Assembly (NCBI RefSeq): GCF_042684865.1
Contig: NZ_JBHUML010000005.1
Span: forward strand, 507,608 to 571,607
Direction of reading: 5' to 3'
Source: Salibacterium lacus
GTDB lineage: Bacteria; Bacillota; Bacilli; Bacillales; Marinococcaceae
DNA length: 64,000 nucleotides
Under the pieces are notes generated by a model. That model had not been told where the DNA came from. It did no database searches and worked only from the letters and a program-made list of their open reading frames with translations. The position numbers and the translations under genes are program-made. Positions within the stretch are counted from its first letter, which is position 1. Every line of letters begins with the position of its first letter. Below are positions 25,963 through 33,749 of this stretch, one piece after another.

Positions 25963-27669
25963 TTATTTCGCTTTTTTTCCTTTTTTCTGTTTGATGGTAC
26001 CTGTCTCGGGTTCATGGACGCCGTGACGGTAGAAATCAGCATCCTCAGGCTCCAGCGGCTGCCGTCCACGGATCAGATCTGCTGCCTTTTCCGCCAGCAT
26101 CAGGACCGGTGCGTGAATATTACCGTTTGTTATATAAGGCATGGCGGAGGCATCTACCACCCGCACATTGTCCAGCCCATGAACCTTCATGGTAGTTGGA
26201 TCCACCACAGCCATAGGATCGGATGCCGGCCCCATTTTAGTCGTGCATGACGGATGAAGGGCTGTTTCTGCATCTTCTTTTACCCACTCCAGAATCTCTT
26301 CCTCTGTCTGCACGGACGTTCCGGGTGAAATTTCTCCCGAATTGTAAGGAGCGATGGACGACTGAGCCATAATGTTGCGTGTAACGCGGACTGCTTCCAC
26401 CCACTCACGTCTGTCCTGCTCGGTGGAAAGGTAGTTGTAGACCATGCTCGGATGCTCTTTAGGATCTTTGGAACGAATCTTCAATGATCCCCGTGCATCA
26501 GAGAACATCGGTCCGACGTGAACCTGGAATCCGTGCTCTGTTTCCGCCTGCTGTCCATCGTAACGTACGGCTACCGGCAGGAAGTGATACATCAGGTTAG
26601 GATAAGGAACGTCTTCGTTCGAACGGACAAAGCCTCCCCCTTCAAAGTGGTTCGTTGCGGCGGGGCCTTTGCGGCCAAGCAGCCACTGAAGACCGATCCA
26701 GGGCATCCGGGTTTTTTTCAGGTTAGGCTGTTCCGATACCGGTTTCGGGCAGGAATACTGGATGTAGGCTTCCAGGTGATCCTGAAGATTTTCCCCCACA
26801 CCCGGCAGATCAACGACAGGTTCAATGCCGAGAGAGCGCAGGTGTTCCGACTCGCCTACTCCTGACAATTGAAGCAGCTGCGGCGTATTGATAGCGCCGC
26901 CGGCGAGGATGACTTCCCCTGCCGATACGTGATGGGTCGTTTTGTTCCGGCGGTAAGTCACGCTTTCCGCTTTCGTGCCGTTGAAGTTAATACTCGAAAC
27001 AAACGCACGTGTTTTCACGGTAAGATTCGACCGTTTCATCACCGGACGCAGATAAGCCCGCGACACAGACATGCGTCTGCCTTTGTACACATGTTTATCA
27101 AACGGGGCGAATCCTTCCTGGCGGAACCCATTCACGTCCGGGATCCGGGAATAACCGGCATCCTCCGCAGCATCAAAAAAGGCTTGGAATAATGGATTTT
27201 TGGCCGGGCCGCGCTCCAGCTTAACCGGACCGTCATGACCGCGGTATTCATCATCTTTATCCGCTGCCAGCGCATTCTCCAGGCGTTTAAAATACGGAAG
27301 GCAATGAGCAAAATTCCATTCCTCCATGCCGGGATCGCCTCCCCAGCGTTCATAGTCCAATGGATTGCCGCGTTGATAAATCATACCGTTGATGGAACTC
27401 GATCCGCCAAGCACCTTCCCGCGGGCATGCTTCACCCGGCGTCCATCCATGTATGGTTCAGGATCCGATTCATATCTCCAGTCGTAAAAGGGTTTTCCTG
27501 CGGGAAACGGCAGAGCTGCCGGCATTTGAATCAACAGGTCCCACGGATAATCACTACGCCCTGCTTCCAGAACAAGAACACTGCTTTTCCCATCTTCACT
27601 TAGACGGTTGGCAAGGATAGAACCCGCACTGCCTCCGCCGATCACAACATAATCATATGTTTCGCCCAT
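25963..27669 (-). CDS. betA: GMC oxidoreductase, choline dehydrogenase type
   Basis: A 568-residue FAD enzyme. The dinucleotide motif GGGSAGS (11-17), the ATG-motif-like HARGKVLGGSSSINGMIYQRG block, and the GMC signature 2 region (GGAINTPQLLQLSG) are present. The C-terminal LHPSCTTKMG and NGNIHAPVLMLAEKAADLI match BetA, where the conserved His of the active site lies. BetA oxidises choline to glycine betaine aldehyde for osmoprotection. Start ATG 27669 follows GAGGAGG. No betB or betaine transporter is adjacent, so a related alcohol as substrate is not excluded. Confidence 0.85.
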   Translation of the reverse strand: MGETYDYVVIGGGSAGSILANRLSEDGKSSVLVLEAGRSDYPWDLLIQMPAALPFPAGKPFYDWRYESDPEPYMDGRRVKHARGKVLGGSSSINGMIYQRGNPLDYERWGGDPGMEEWNFAHCLPYFKRLENALAADKDDEYRGHDGPVKLERGPAKNPLFQAFFDAAEDAGYSRIPDVNGFRQEGFAPFDKHVYKGRRMSVSRAYLRPVMKRSNLTVKTRAFVSSINFNGTKAESVTYRRNKTTHHVSAGEVILAGGAINTPQLLQLSGVGESEHLRSLGIEPVVDLPGVGENLQDHLEAYIQYSCPKPVSEQPNLKKTRMPWIGLQWLLGRKGPAATNHFEGGGFVRSNEDVPYPNLMYHFLPVAVRYDGQQAETEHGFQVHVGPMFSDARGSLKIRSKDPKEHPSMVYNYLSTEQDRREWVEAVRVTRNIMAQSSIAPYNSGEISPGTSVQTEEEILEWVKEDAETALHPSCTTKMGPASDPMAVVDPTTMKVHGLDNVRVVDASAMPYITNGNIHAPVLMLAEKAADLIRGRQPLEPEDADFYRHGVHEPETGTIKQKKGKKAK

Positions 27670-27983
27670 CTTCCAGACCTCCTCGAATATCAAAAATATC
27701 AGTTTACATAGTACCTCGATAAATTTATTAAATTTTTATTTAACGTTTTTAACATAATTAATTTACCACGGCTGATTTCTTTTGTAAAGGAGGTCCCGGA
27801 GAAAGAACGGAGGAAATGGCCTAAAAAAGGACAGTACAGATCTCCGTGCAGCACATTTCAGGGAATCAGAGTACATTGTCAGGATGACACGCATGCTACG
27901 GGCAGAAAGTAAGGCTCAGCTGCCGCTATAAAAATAATCAAGAGAGCAGGTGCAGAAAAAAGGACGCTCCCCCCTCAGAAGTT
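27670..27983. other. betA upstream region with repeat copy R1
   Basis: No gene. The right-hand side of betA is AT-rich up to about 27790 and should hold its promoter. Repeat copy R1 follows at 27848-27898, with a related tail (AAGTAAGGCTCAGCTGCCG) at about 27909-27927. Confidence 0.5.
27848..27898 (+). repeat. 51-bp direct repeat, copy R1
   Basis: Starts GCAGCACATTTCAG and ends CGCATGCTA. It matches copy R2 at 31739-31789 in 48 of 51 positions and in the same orientation, 3.9 kb apart. Both copies are followed by a shared AAGTAAGGCT(C/T)A(G/A)CTGCCG tail; the tail is nearer in R1 than in R2, so one copy has an insertion or the other a deletion. Confidence 0.85.
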
Positions 27984-29411
27984 TTAAAGTTCATCCTTAT
28001 CTTTTTGTAAAACATTACTCAACACTCCATCATAATCATCTGCAAAATTCTTCAAGAATTTTCGGTAGGGAGTGACTCCTTTTTCTTTCATCTGACCAAG
28101 TGCCTGCAGATACCCTGTTACCACGTTCATTTCTTCCCGGGAGATATCCCCTTCCATCTCCGTCAGCTGCTTTTCTATTTCTATGTGTGATTTCTCCGCT
28201 TTTTCATGTTGAAATGTTTCCACCTGCTTTCGGTACTTCTGGAACCCGGCACGCAATTCTTCTTTTTCCGGAATCGGCACATAGCCTGTTTTTTCAATCA
28301 AGGACTGTCCCTGGTCCGACAAGATCCATTGAATAAAATCATCGAGATGTGGATTGTCCGACCCGTTTGTGATCGCATAAAATTCGCTCGTTAATGGATA
28401 TTTATCCTGCTGGATCGATCTCTCATCCGGTTTTACGTTGTCCACTTTCAAAAGCTTCACGCCATTGTTTTCTACCATCTCCGTGGCGAAATATCGGTAG
28501 GAAAAACCGATGGCATTGCGGTGATTCCGGTAATCGGACGTCTTCTCCACAATCCCGCCCATGCCGCTGACCTGCTGATCGGCAGGTGGATCCATGATTG
28601 GTTTTTCCCCCATCATGTTTTGAAGACCTGTCTGACTTCCGCTCCCTTCCGGTCGCTGAAAGGCAATAATGTTCTGATCGGGGCCGCCCACTTCTTCCCA
28701 GTTCGTAATATTGCCGGCATAAATCTGCTGTAATTCTTTCACCGTCAAGCTGTTTACAGGATTACTCTCATGCACAAAAAAGACAAACGCTTCTTTTCCT
28801 ATAGGAGTCTGTTTTTTCTCCGGTCCAAGCTTTTCCTCCTGCTTATCGGACGGCCCCGCAGCAAAGATCATATCCACCTCGCCGTCCGCCAGACGCTGGT
28901 AGGCTCCGTTTGTTTTGGAGACAACCACTTCACTGCGCCGCGTACTGCCGTGGGGATAGGAATCTTCCGGATAGACCGCACGCGCAAAGGCCGCATACAC
29001 CGGGTATAACGCGGTAGCTCCATCTAAAGCAGGGAGATGTTCTTCTATCGTATAGTCAGACGTTCCATCAAGCGAAGCTGCTTTTGTATTTTCATGAAAG
29101 GGTTCATATGCTGTTAAATCTATCTCCGCACGCTGGATTTCAATATGACTCATATAAGCATCGTACCCGGCATACCCCGCATTAGGCACAACAAGCAGAA
29201 GCAGTGGAATAAGAATTTTCATACGTACCGATACACGGTAAAATACTCCCAGTATCCATAAGTCCCCTGATATTAATACCGCGCCAGCAGTAATGCCGAC
29301 ATATATGTAGACGCTCCGGGGAAAAACGAGTAAGGAAAAATATACTGCAAAGAAAGCCGCAAAACCAAAAATAATAGTAAAAGCCAGCATCCCGATGATT
29401 CGTTTGGTCAC
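27984..29411 (-). CDS. Membrane-anchored PstS-like substrate-binding protein
   Basis: A 475-residue protein with three predicted helices (about 5-30, 35-58 and 63-82) and then an extracytoplasmic domain like periplasmic phosphate-binding proteins (PstS type): SDYTIEEHLPALDGATALYP, FVHESNPVNSLTVKELQQIYAG, and QRPEGSGSQTGLQNMM, which resembles the anion-binding turn. Unlike normal lipoprotein PstS it has no lipobox but a three-helix anchor, and no ABC permease genes follow. It should be a sensor or capture protein instead of a transporter part (inference). Start GTG 29411, after AAAGGAGAG. Lies 23 nt after an XRE regulator gene. Confidence 0.8.
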   Translation of the reverse strand: MTKRIIGMLAFTIIFGFAAFFAVYFSLLVFPRSVYIYVGITAGAVLISGDLWILGVFYRVSVRMKILIPLLLLVVPNAGYAGYDAYMSHIEIQRAEIDLTAYEPFHENTKAASLDGTSDYTIEEHLPALDGATALYPVYAAFARAVYPEDSYPHGSTRRSEVVVSKTNGAYQRLADGEVDMIFAAGPSDKQEEKLGPEKKQTPIGKEAFVFFVHESNPVNSLTVKELQQIYAGNITNWEEVGGPDQNIIAFQRPEGSGSQTGLQNMMGEKPIMDPPADQQVSGMGGIVEKTSDYRNHRNAIGFSYRYFATEMVENNGVKLLKVDNVKPDERSIQQDKYPLTSEFYAITNGSDNPHLDDFIQWILSDQGQSLIEKTGYVPIPEKEELRAGFQKYRKQVETFQHEKAEKSHIEIEKQLTEMEGDISREEMNVVTGYLQALGQMKEKGVTPYRKFLKNFADDYDGVLSNVLQKDKDEL

Positions 29412-29434
29412 TTTCTGTCTCTCCTTTCCTGCTG

Positions 29435-29893
29435 TCAGGAACCCTGATATTTTAGTTCATCTAAACGTTTTTCCGCGTCTTCCTTATGAAATGTGCTGTA
29501 CCGCCGGTAATTTTCTTCGTCCAGAATACGGTAATGATTACTGATTACATTTTGCTGCAGGCGGTAAGTGTCTTCTCTCGCAATCTCCTTCCACCATACG
29601 GTTCCTCCCATTGTTTTAGCCTTTGGTGCTTCATCATTTTGGAAACCAACCAGTTTAATAAACTCTACCGGGTCATCGCCCAGAAGCGACAGCAGTACTT
29701 CACTGTGATTGAACAACCCGCATACTGCTACAACCGTGGTCCAATTTGCGGTCGTCCTCCCTTTTTCTATCTGGACGAGCGTCTTCTTTGAAATGCCAAG
29801 TATTTCTGCCATCCTATCCTGGGTGTAGTCCTGTTCTGTTCTTATAAGTTTTATCTTTTCAGAAATAAGAGTAATGGCTCTCTGCTGATCCAT
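29435..29893 (-). CDS. XRE-family transcriptional regulator
   Basis: A 152-residue protein with a helix-turn-helix of Cro/cI type in residues 10-60 (LIRTEQDYTQDRMAEILGIS and KKTLVQIEKGRTTANWTTVV) and a C-terminal region of unknown role rich in charged residues. Start ATG 29893 follows AAAGGAGAG. Co-transcribed with the membrane-anchored PstS-like protein. A perfect palindrome GTGTAATTACAC lies 25 nt upstream of the start and may be its own operator. Confidence 0.85.
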   Translation of the reverse strand: MDQQRAITLISEKIKLIRTEQDYTQDRMAEILGISKKTLVQIEKGRTTANWTTVVAVCGLFNHSEVLLSLLGDDPVEFIKLVGFQNDEAPKAKTMGGTVWWKEIAREDTYRLQQNVISNHYRILDEENYRRYSTFHKEDAEKRLDELKYQGS

Positions 29894-29917
29894 CCCAACT
29901 CTCCTTTTTCACTTTTA

Positions 29918-29929
29918 GTGTAATTACAC
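29918..29929. promoter_or_regulatory. Palindrome upstream of the XRE gene, candidate operator
   Basis: GTGTAATTACAC is a perfect 12-bp palindrome flanked by AAAAGTG-type half sequences. It lies in the promoter position of the XRE/PstS-like pair, and XRE regulators commonly autoregulate through such sites. No binding evidence. Confidence 0.45.
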
Positions 29930-30123
29930 ACTTTTCGTTTAATTTTTCAAATCTCATTGTTGAGAAAATTCCATTCGTTCGTATTTCACTTAAGACAGGC
30001 AGGAACAACTTCGTTTCAAAATTTGAAATCATATACCAACATTAGTCACAAAATTGATTTTTCATATCAGGAGGGGTACTATGACAGGGAAAGTACTGAT
30101 GCTGATAGTCAAAGGAGGGATTC

Positions 30124-30426
30124 ATACTGGAAGGCGTTCTTTACAAAATAAGAGAGTCATTCAACTATGTTAAACCGTCAGAAGGAGCTGTAGCATCTTT
30201 TATTCTGGAAAATCCGGAAAAGGCTGTATCCGTGACTGTTAAACAGCTTGCGGAGGCAAGTTATGCCAGTCCGTCAGCGGTTATGCGTTATTGTCAAACC
30301 CTTGGATACAATGGATTTAAAGATTTTAAATTGAAATTATCCGGTGATCTGACCGTCATCAACTTACACGATCTGGAACCGGAAAGTTATTTTTCTCTGC
30401 CTGATCGAGTAGGAGGGGGTGACTAA
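30124..30426 (+). pseudogene. Truncated RpiR/MurR-family regulator remnant
   Basis: The frame at 30124-30426 reads like the first 99 residues of a MurR/RpiR regulator: LYKIRESFNYVKPSEGAVAS, then a helix-turn-helix with TVKQLAEASYASPSAVMRYC and LGYNGFKDFKL. The normal SIS sugar-phosphate domain (about 180 residues) is missing. After a strong AAAGGAGGG (30111-30119), the expected start codon is ATA instead of ATG, so the gene has probably lost its start; a GTG at 30232 would skip half the DNA-binding domain. The stop codon lies in the loop of a terminator hairpin. A 30-codon open frame at 30081-30173 with its own AGGAGG overlaps it. Confidence 0.75.
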
Positions 30427-30439
30427 CCCCCTCCTACTC
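30407..30439. terminator. 14-bp hairpin at the end of the RpiR remnant
   Basis: Perfect arms GAGTAGGAGGGGGT (30407-30420) and its complement (30426-30439) around GACTA. The remnant's stop codon TAA (30424-30426) lies in it. It may also end the HAAS-domain gene from the other strand, whose stop is 34 nt away. Confidence 0.7.
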
Positions 30440-30472
30440 ATTTCCTCTTTCTGGTTTTCGGTGTTTTCCTTT

Positions 30473-31129
30473 TTATTTTTTTCTACTTGTCTTTGTGGTA
30501 AATAGTAGTCCCAGCCATAAACCCAGTCCGACGAGGAAAAAGATTATGAACGAACTAATAGCAATAAAGAGTTCACCAGTGGCCAATCCGGACGTGCAAG
30601 CGACGAAAATACTGAAAAGAGTAATACCAATGGCCAAGGTATAAAGCAATGCGCGGCCCTTAATCATCGCGTATCGAGTTGTTGTCTCTCTCGTGAGCAG
30701 GCTGTATGTGAATAACATTCCGCCGCCTACGATGAAGATGGATGGTCCTGTCACTGCTTCACCCGGAAGTCCCATGAAATACAACATAGTTGTCGCCAGA
30801 CCTCCGAAGACCATAACTAAGATTCCAACAATGAAGCCCGCGGTTGAAATCCTCGATACCGTGGATGTGTACACATCTCTTTTGGATTGATCATCCCCAA
30901 TTTGACGCATGTCTTCTTTCAGGCCGCTCATATCGCCCATCGAGTGGATTACCTCTTTAAGGGCTGCGTCTTCTGATTTTCCTTCTTTTACTAAATCTCG
31001 TGCTCTTTCTTTTAGGTTGACGGTTAGTTCTTCTTTCAGTTCATAAAGCTGCTGACTTGTTCCTATCCCGGAAAACTCCCGCTCGATGAAAGCTTTGATT
31101 TTCTTATCCAGATCAATTTGACGCTTCAT
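30473..31129 (-). CDS. HAAS/DUF1700-type membrane protein
   Basis: A 218-residue protein. The N-terminal 85 residues are charged helices of the permease-prefix/HAAS type (IDLDKKIKAFIEREFSGIG and ALKEVIHSMGDMSGLKEDM); the rest has four to five membrane helices (about 95-118, 128-146, 160-180, 188-210). Such proteins are nearly always partnered with PadR regulators and probably sense membrane state. ATG 31129 overlaps the PadR gene by 17 nt, with GGGGG 10 nt upstream, so the two are coupled. Function otherwise unknown. Confidence 0.8.
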   Translation of the reverse strand: MKRQIDLDKKIKAFIEREFSGIGTSQQLYELKEELTVNLKERARDLVKEGKSEDAALKEVIHSMGDMSGLKEDMRQIGDDQSKRDVYTSTVSRISTAGFIVGILVMVFGGLATTMLYFMGLPGEAVTGPSIFIVGGGMLFTYSLLTRETTTRYAMIKGRALLYTLAIGITLFSIFVACTSGLATGELFIAISSFIIFFLVGLGLWLGLLFTTKTSRKK

Positions 31130-31472
31130 TCGAATCGTTTCCCCCTTCAATTAATTTATTTAATATTTCTTTTGCAAACACCCATTCTTTTTTGTTTTGA
31201 TGCAATCTCTCTTTTCCTTCATTCGTAATCTGATAATATTTGCGACGGCCTCCCTGGCTTTCGTCTCCCCAATAAGAAGCGATGCATCCTTCTTTTTCAA
31301 GACGGCGAAAGGCGGTATAAAGCGTGGCTTCTTTCAATTCATACTGCCCATTACTCATTTCAAGAATGGTTTTATAAATCTCATAACCGTAACTATCTTG
31401 CTGGTACAGGACGTTGAGCACGATCGTATCGGTGTGCCCGCGAATCAAGTCATTCGATATTTTCTTTTCCAA
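31113..31472 (-). CDS. PadR-family transcriptional regulator
   Basis: A 119-residue winged-helix protein: HTDTIVLNVLYQQDSYGYEI and LEKEGCIASYWGDESQGGRRKYYQIT are typical of the short PadR class. Start TTG 31472, 8 nt after AGGAGGTG; an upstream extension in frame is not supported. It pairs with the overlapping HAAS-domain membrane protein and, like other PadR repressors, probably regulates its own operon. Confidence 0.85.
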   Translation of the reverse strand: MEKKISNDLIRGHTDTIVLNVLYQQDSYGYEIYKTILEMSNGQYELKEATLYTAFRRLEKEGCIASYWGDESQGGRRKYYQITNEGKERLHQNKKEWVFAKEILNKLIEGGNDSNEASN

Positions 31473-31738
31473 TGTTTTTTCACCTCCTGCAGATTGCAGT
31501 ATATAACACATTACTATTTCTGTCAAAGTAATTTATGTGAAATAATAATTGTTGAGAAAATCCGCATATTACATTCGGCATTTTACTAATGGAAAATTTT
31601 CAGTTCATTTCTTCTTGATAATATGAAGGGAAGGAAAATGAAGGGCATTTAAAATTGACAGATTAAATAAGGTGGAATGAAGAACCAGAAGAAGGGGGCA
31701 AACTAGTGAAAATATAACGAGAACCACGCGGGCTCTAC

Positions 31739-31789
31739 GCAGCACATTTCAGAGAGTCAGAGTACATTGTCAGGATGACGCGCATGCTA
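31739..31789 (+). repeat. 51-bp direct repeat, copy R2
   Basis: Matches R1 (27848-27898) in 48 of 51 positions, same orientation. It is followed by about 80 bp not found at R1, including a 10-bp inverted repeat, before the shared AAGTAAGGCTTAACTGCCGG tail. Confidence 0.85.
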
Positions 31790-31910
31790 TGCCTCTCTTT
31801 TTCTTTTCCTGATTACGATTGTGACGTTAAAACGACATCTAGGCCTTACTTTCTTCCCTGGATAAAGAAAAAGTAAGGCTTAACTGCCGGTTGAGGTATG
31901 ATAATAAATA

Positions 31911-31940
31911 AAACCCCGGCTGCCGCAGCAGCCGGGGTTT
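31911..31940 (-). terminator. Terminator of the aldo/keto reductase
   Basis: A perfect 13-bp stem, AAACCCCGGCTGC at 31911-31923 with its complement at 31928-31940, A/T-flanked on both strands and 18 nt past the stop. Confidence 0.9.
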
Positions 31941-31958
31941 TGTCATGACCAGCATGTT

Positions 31959-32912
31959 TTAATCCATTCTTTTTTCCCATCCGCCTTTAATGTCCACACC
32001 AGAAGCTGCAGCGGTTTCTTCGAGTTCACTGATTTCCTGGTCGGACAATGTCACGCCTGCAGCGGAAGCAGCGCCGTCCACGTGGTGTGGTTTGGTCACA
32101 CCGACAATCGGTACGGTGCCTTTGGCGATCGCCCAGGCCATCGCAATTTCAGCCGTTTCTACATTATGTGTTTCGGCTGTCTTTTTCAAGAGCTGAAGCA
32201 GATCATCCAACTGTGCCATTACGTCGGCATTGAAAGCATCTCCGCGTCTAGTTCCGGCCTGCATCGGATGATCTTTATCGAATTTGCCGGACAACGCGCC
32301 CTGCTCCAGTACCATATAAGAGAAGAAAACAACGTCGTTTTCGCGGCACCAGTCGATAATACCGGCATCCTCGGATGAACGGAACAACAGACTGTAATGG
32401 TTCTGTACCGCAGACAGTCTCAGTCCTTCCGCCTCCAGAATCGAAGCAGCCTGCTTCACTTCTTCGAGATTATGGTTGGATACACCGGCATGCTTGATTT
32501 TACCGTTTTTCATTAACGGAATCAGTTCTTTCGTCCAGCGATCCACATCTGTTGGATTATGAATCCAGTAAATATCGGTGTGATCGATATCAAGGCGCTC
32601 CAGCGTGTAGTCGAGAGCCTTCTCTACCGGTTCCACGCTCATGCCCGGTGTGAATTTCGTCGAGAGAAAAAGATCGCGGCGGCCCTGCATGAACCGGCCG
32701 AGTATCGTCTCAGCATCTCCCATGCCGTACACCGCTGCCGTATCCCAAAGGGTGAAACCGGCATCCACTGCTTTCTCAAATACAGGTCTTAGATCATCTT
32801 CTCTAAGGTGGTTGCCGAAAATGTCCTCGCCGCTGTTGGAGCCTGTTCCCCACGACCATGTACCGAGTGCAATCGATGGAATATTTTCTTTCGTTAATGG
32901 TGTCTGTGCCAT
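31959..32912 (-). CDS. Aldo/keto reductase
   Basis: A 317-residue NADPH-dependent (alpha/beta)8-barrel enzyme. It shows the family's LWDTAAVYGMGDAETILG block with the catalytic Asp and Tyr (about 56 and 61), KFTPG with Lys near 87, and IHNPTDVDRW with His near 118. The C-terminal cofactor segment IAKGTVPIVGVTKPHHV is typical. Start ATG 32912 has GAAAGGAGCG upstream. It is a single-gene unit. The best match in type is the YhdN/IolS-like group; the physiological substrate is not readable. Confidence 0.9.
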   Translation of the reverse strand: MAQTPLTKENIPSIALGTWSWGTGSNSGEDIFGNHLREDDLRPVFEKAVDAGFTLWDTAAVYGMGDAETILGRFMQGRRDLFLSTKFTPGMSVEPVEKALDYTLERLDIDHTDIYWIHNPTDVDRWTKELIPLMKNGKIKHAGVSNHNLEEVKQAASILEAEGLRLSAVQNHYSLLFRSSEDAGIIDWCRENDVVFFSYMVLEQGALSGKFDKDHPMQAGTRRGDAFNADVMAQLDDLLQLLKKTAETHNVETAEIAMAWAIAKGTVPIVGVTKPHHVDGAASAAGVTLSDQEISELEETAAASGVDIKGGWEKRMD

Positions 32913-33045
32913 AAGTGACGCTCCTTTCGTTTCTCACGTGAATGGCTAACGTATCACTTCAGTCTGTATTTCCTCAAAATAAATGCTCAAAACGTTTATC
33001 TGCAGTCGGTGTGTTTCCTGCTGCAGGCTAAAACAGGGTGATTAC

Positions 33046-33114
33046 GAGCGATATGGTGTCGATTGCGGGCGAAACTATGTCGAAATCGAGCGAAACTCTT
33101 CCTCTTTCGGGCGA
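33046..33114. repeat. 21-bp tandem repeat, 3.3 copies
   Basis: The words GAGCGA or GGGCGA begin at 33046, 33067, 33088 and 33109, exactly 21 bp apart; units share ACTATGTCGA- or TCTT-type interiors and differ at several positions. It lies between the aldo/keto reductase promoter and the VOC gene, where no gene is seen. Confidence 0.75.
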
Positions 33115-33134
33115 TTCCCCGAAACATACTATTT

Positions 33135-33518
33135 TTACTGCTCCACCATCTGAATCAAATTGCCGCACGTGTCATCGAACACAGCGACTGTGACACCATT
33201 CATTTCTGCCGGCTCCATCGTAAATCTCACGCCTTGCTCCTTCAGCCGCCGGTGCTCCTGCCAAATGTCATCCACACCGAACATAGTCATCGGGATACCG
33301 TCCGCGAATAACTTCTGTTGATACTCCTTCGCAGCGGGATGCCCGTTTGGTTCAAGGAGAAGTTCCGTCCCTTCCGGATTCTCCGGGGAAACAAATGTCA
33401 GCCAGCGGGCCCCGCCTGCCGGCATATCATGCTTCTTCACAAAACCCAGTTTGTCCCTGTAAAATGCCTCTGCCTTCTGCTGGTCCTCAACAAAAACGCT
33501 GGTTACTACAATCTTCAT
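33135..33518 (-). CDS. VOC-family protein (glyoxalase/dioxygenase fold)
   Basis: A 127-residue single-domain protein of two beta-alpha-beta-beta-beta modules: KIVVTSVFVEDQQKAEAFYRDKLGF at the start (typical first module) and TVAVFDDTCGNLIQMVEQ at the end. The metal ligand set is not complete as a glyoxalase I: positions corresponding to His/Glu are only partly present. Probably binds a small molecule or metal. Start ATG 33518 has GGGAGG upstream. It stands alone between the aldo/keto reductase and araR. Confidence 0.82.
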   Translation of the reverse strand: MKIVVTSVFVEDQQKAEAFYRDKLGFVKKHDMPAGGARWLTFVSPENPEGTELLLEPNGHPAAKEYQQKLFADGIPMTMFGVDDIWQEHRRLKEQGVRFTMEPAEMNGVTVAVFDDTCGNLIQMVEQ

Positions 33519-33698
33519 ACAGTTGTCCTCCCTGGAAGGCTGAGATCAACCTTTTTTCCGCTTGTTCCCAACGACTCATTCAACATTTTCCCTTCATCTT
33601 AACATACAGGATTACACCGGCGTCCTTTTTCCAAAACCATTGGGAAACCGCCGTGGTGCCGCCAGTCCACACTGCCATGTTATCCTCTCCTATCTGTC

Positions 33699-33730
33699 AA
33701 AAAAAGATACGACAGAAAACGATTCTGCCG
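33699..33730 (-). terminator. Terminator of araR
   Basis: On the minus strand CGGCAGAA (33730-33723) pairs with TTCTGTCG (33717-33710, one G-U pair), followed by TATCTTTTTTT, 20 nt after the stop codon. Confidence 0.75.
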
Positions 33731-33749
33731 CACCCGTCTTTGTGTCAGA

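Larger units (their letters stand above)
31473..31958. other. Gap with PadR promoter, repeat copy R2 and two hairpins
   Basis: No gene. Next to the PadR start lies AT-rich promoter DNA. Then come repeat R2 (31739-31789), a 10-bp inverted repeat GCCTTACTTT/AAAGTAAGGC (about 31842-31880) and the aldo-keto reductase terminator. Confidence 0.5.

Noticed and set aside
25131..26069. 312-codon minus-strand frame over the methyltransferase and betA end
   Set aside because: It crosses a bidirectional terminator and covers a real gene on the other strand; composition is not protein-like.
30081..30173. 30-codon frame with AGGAGGGG upstream
   Set aside because: Product has no recognisable features and overlaps the RpiR remnant; kept only as a note in that entry.
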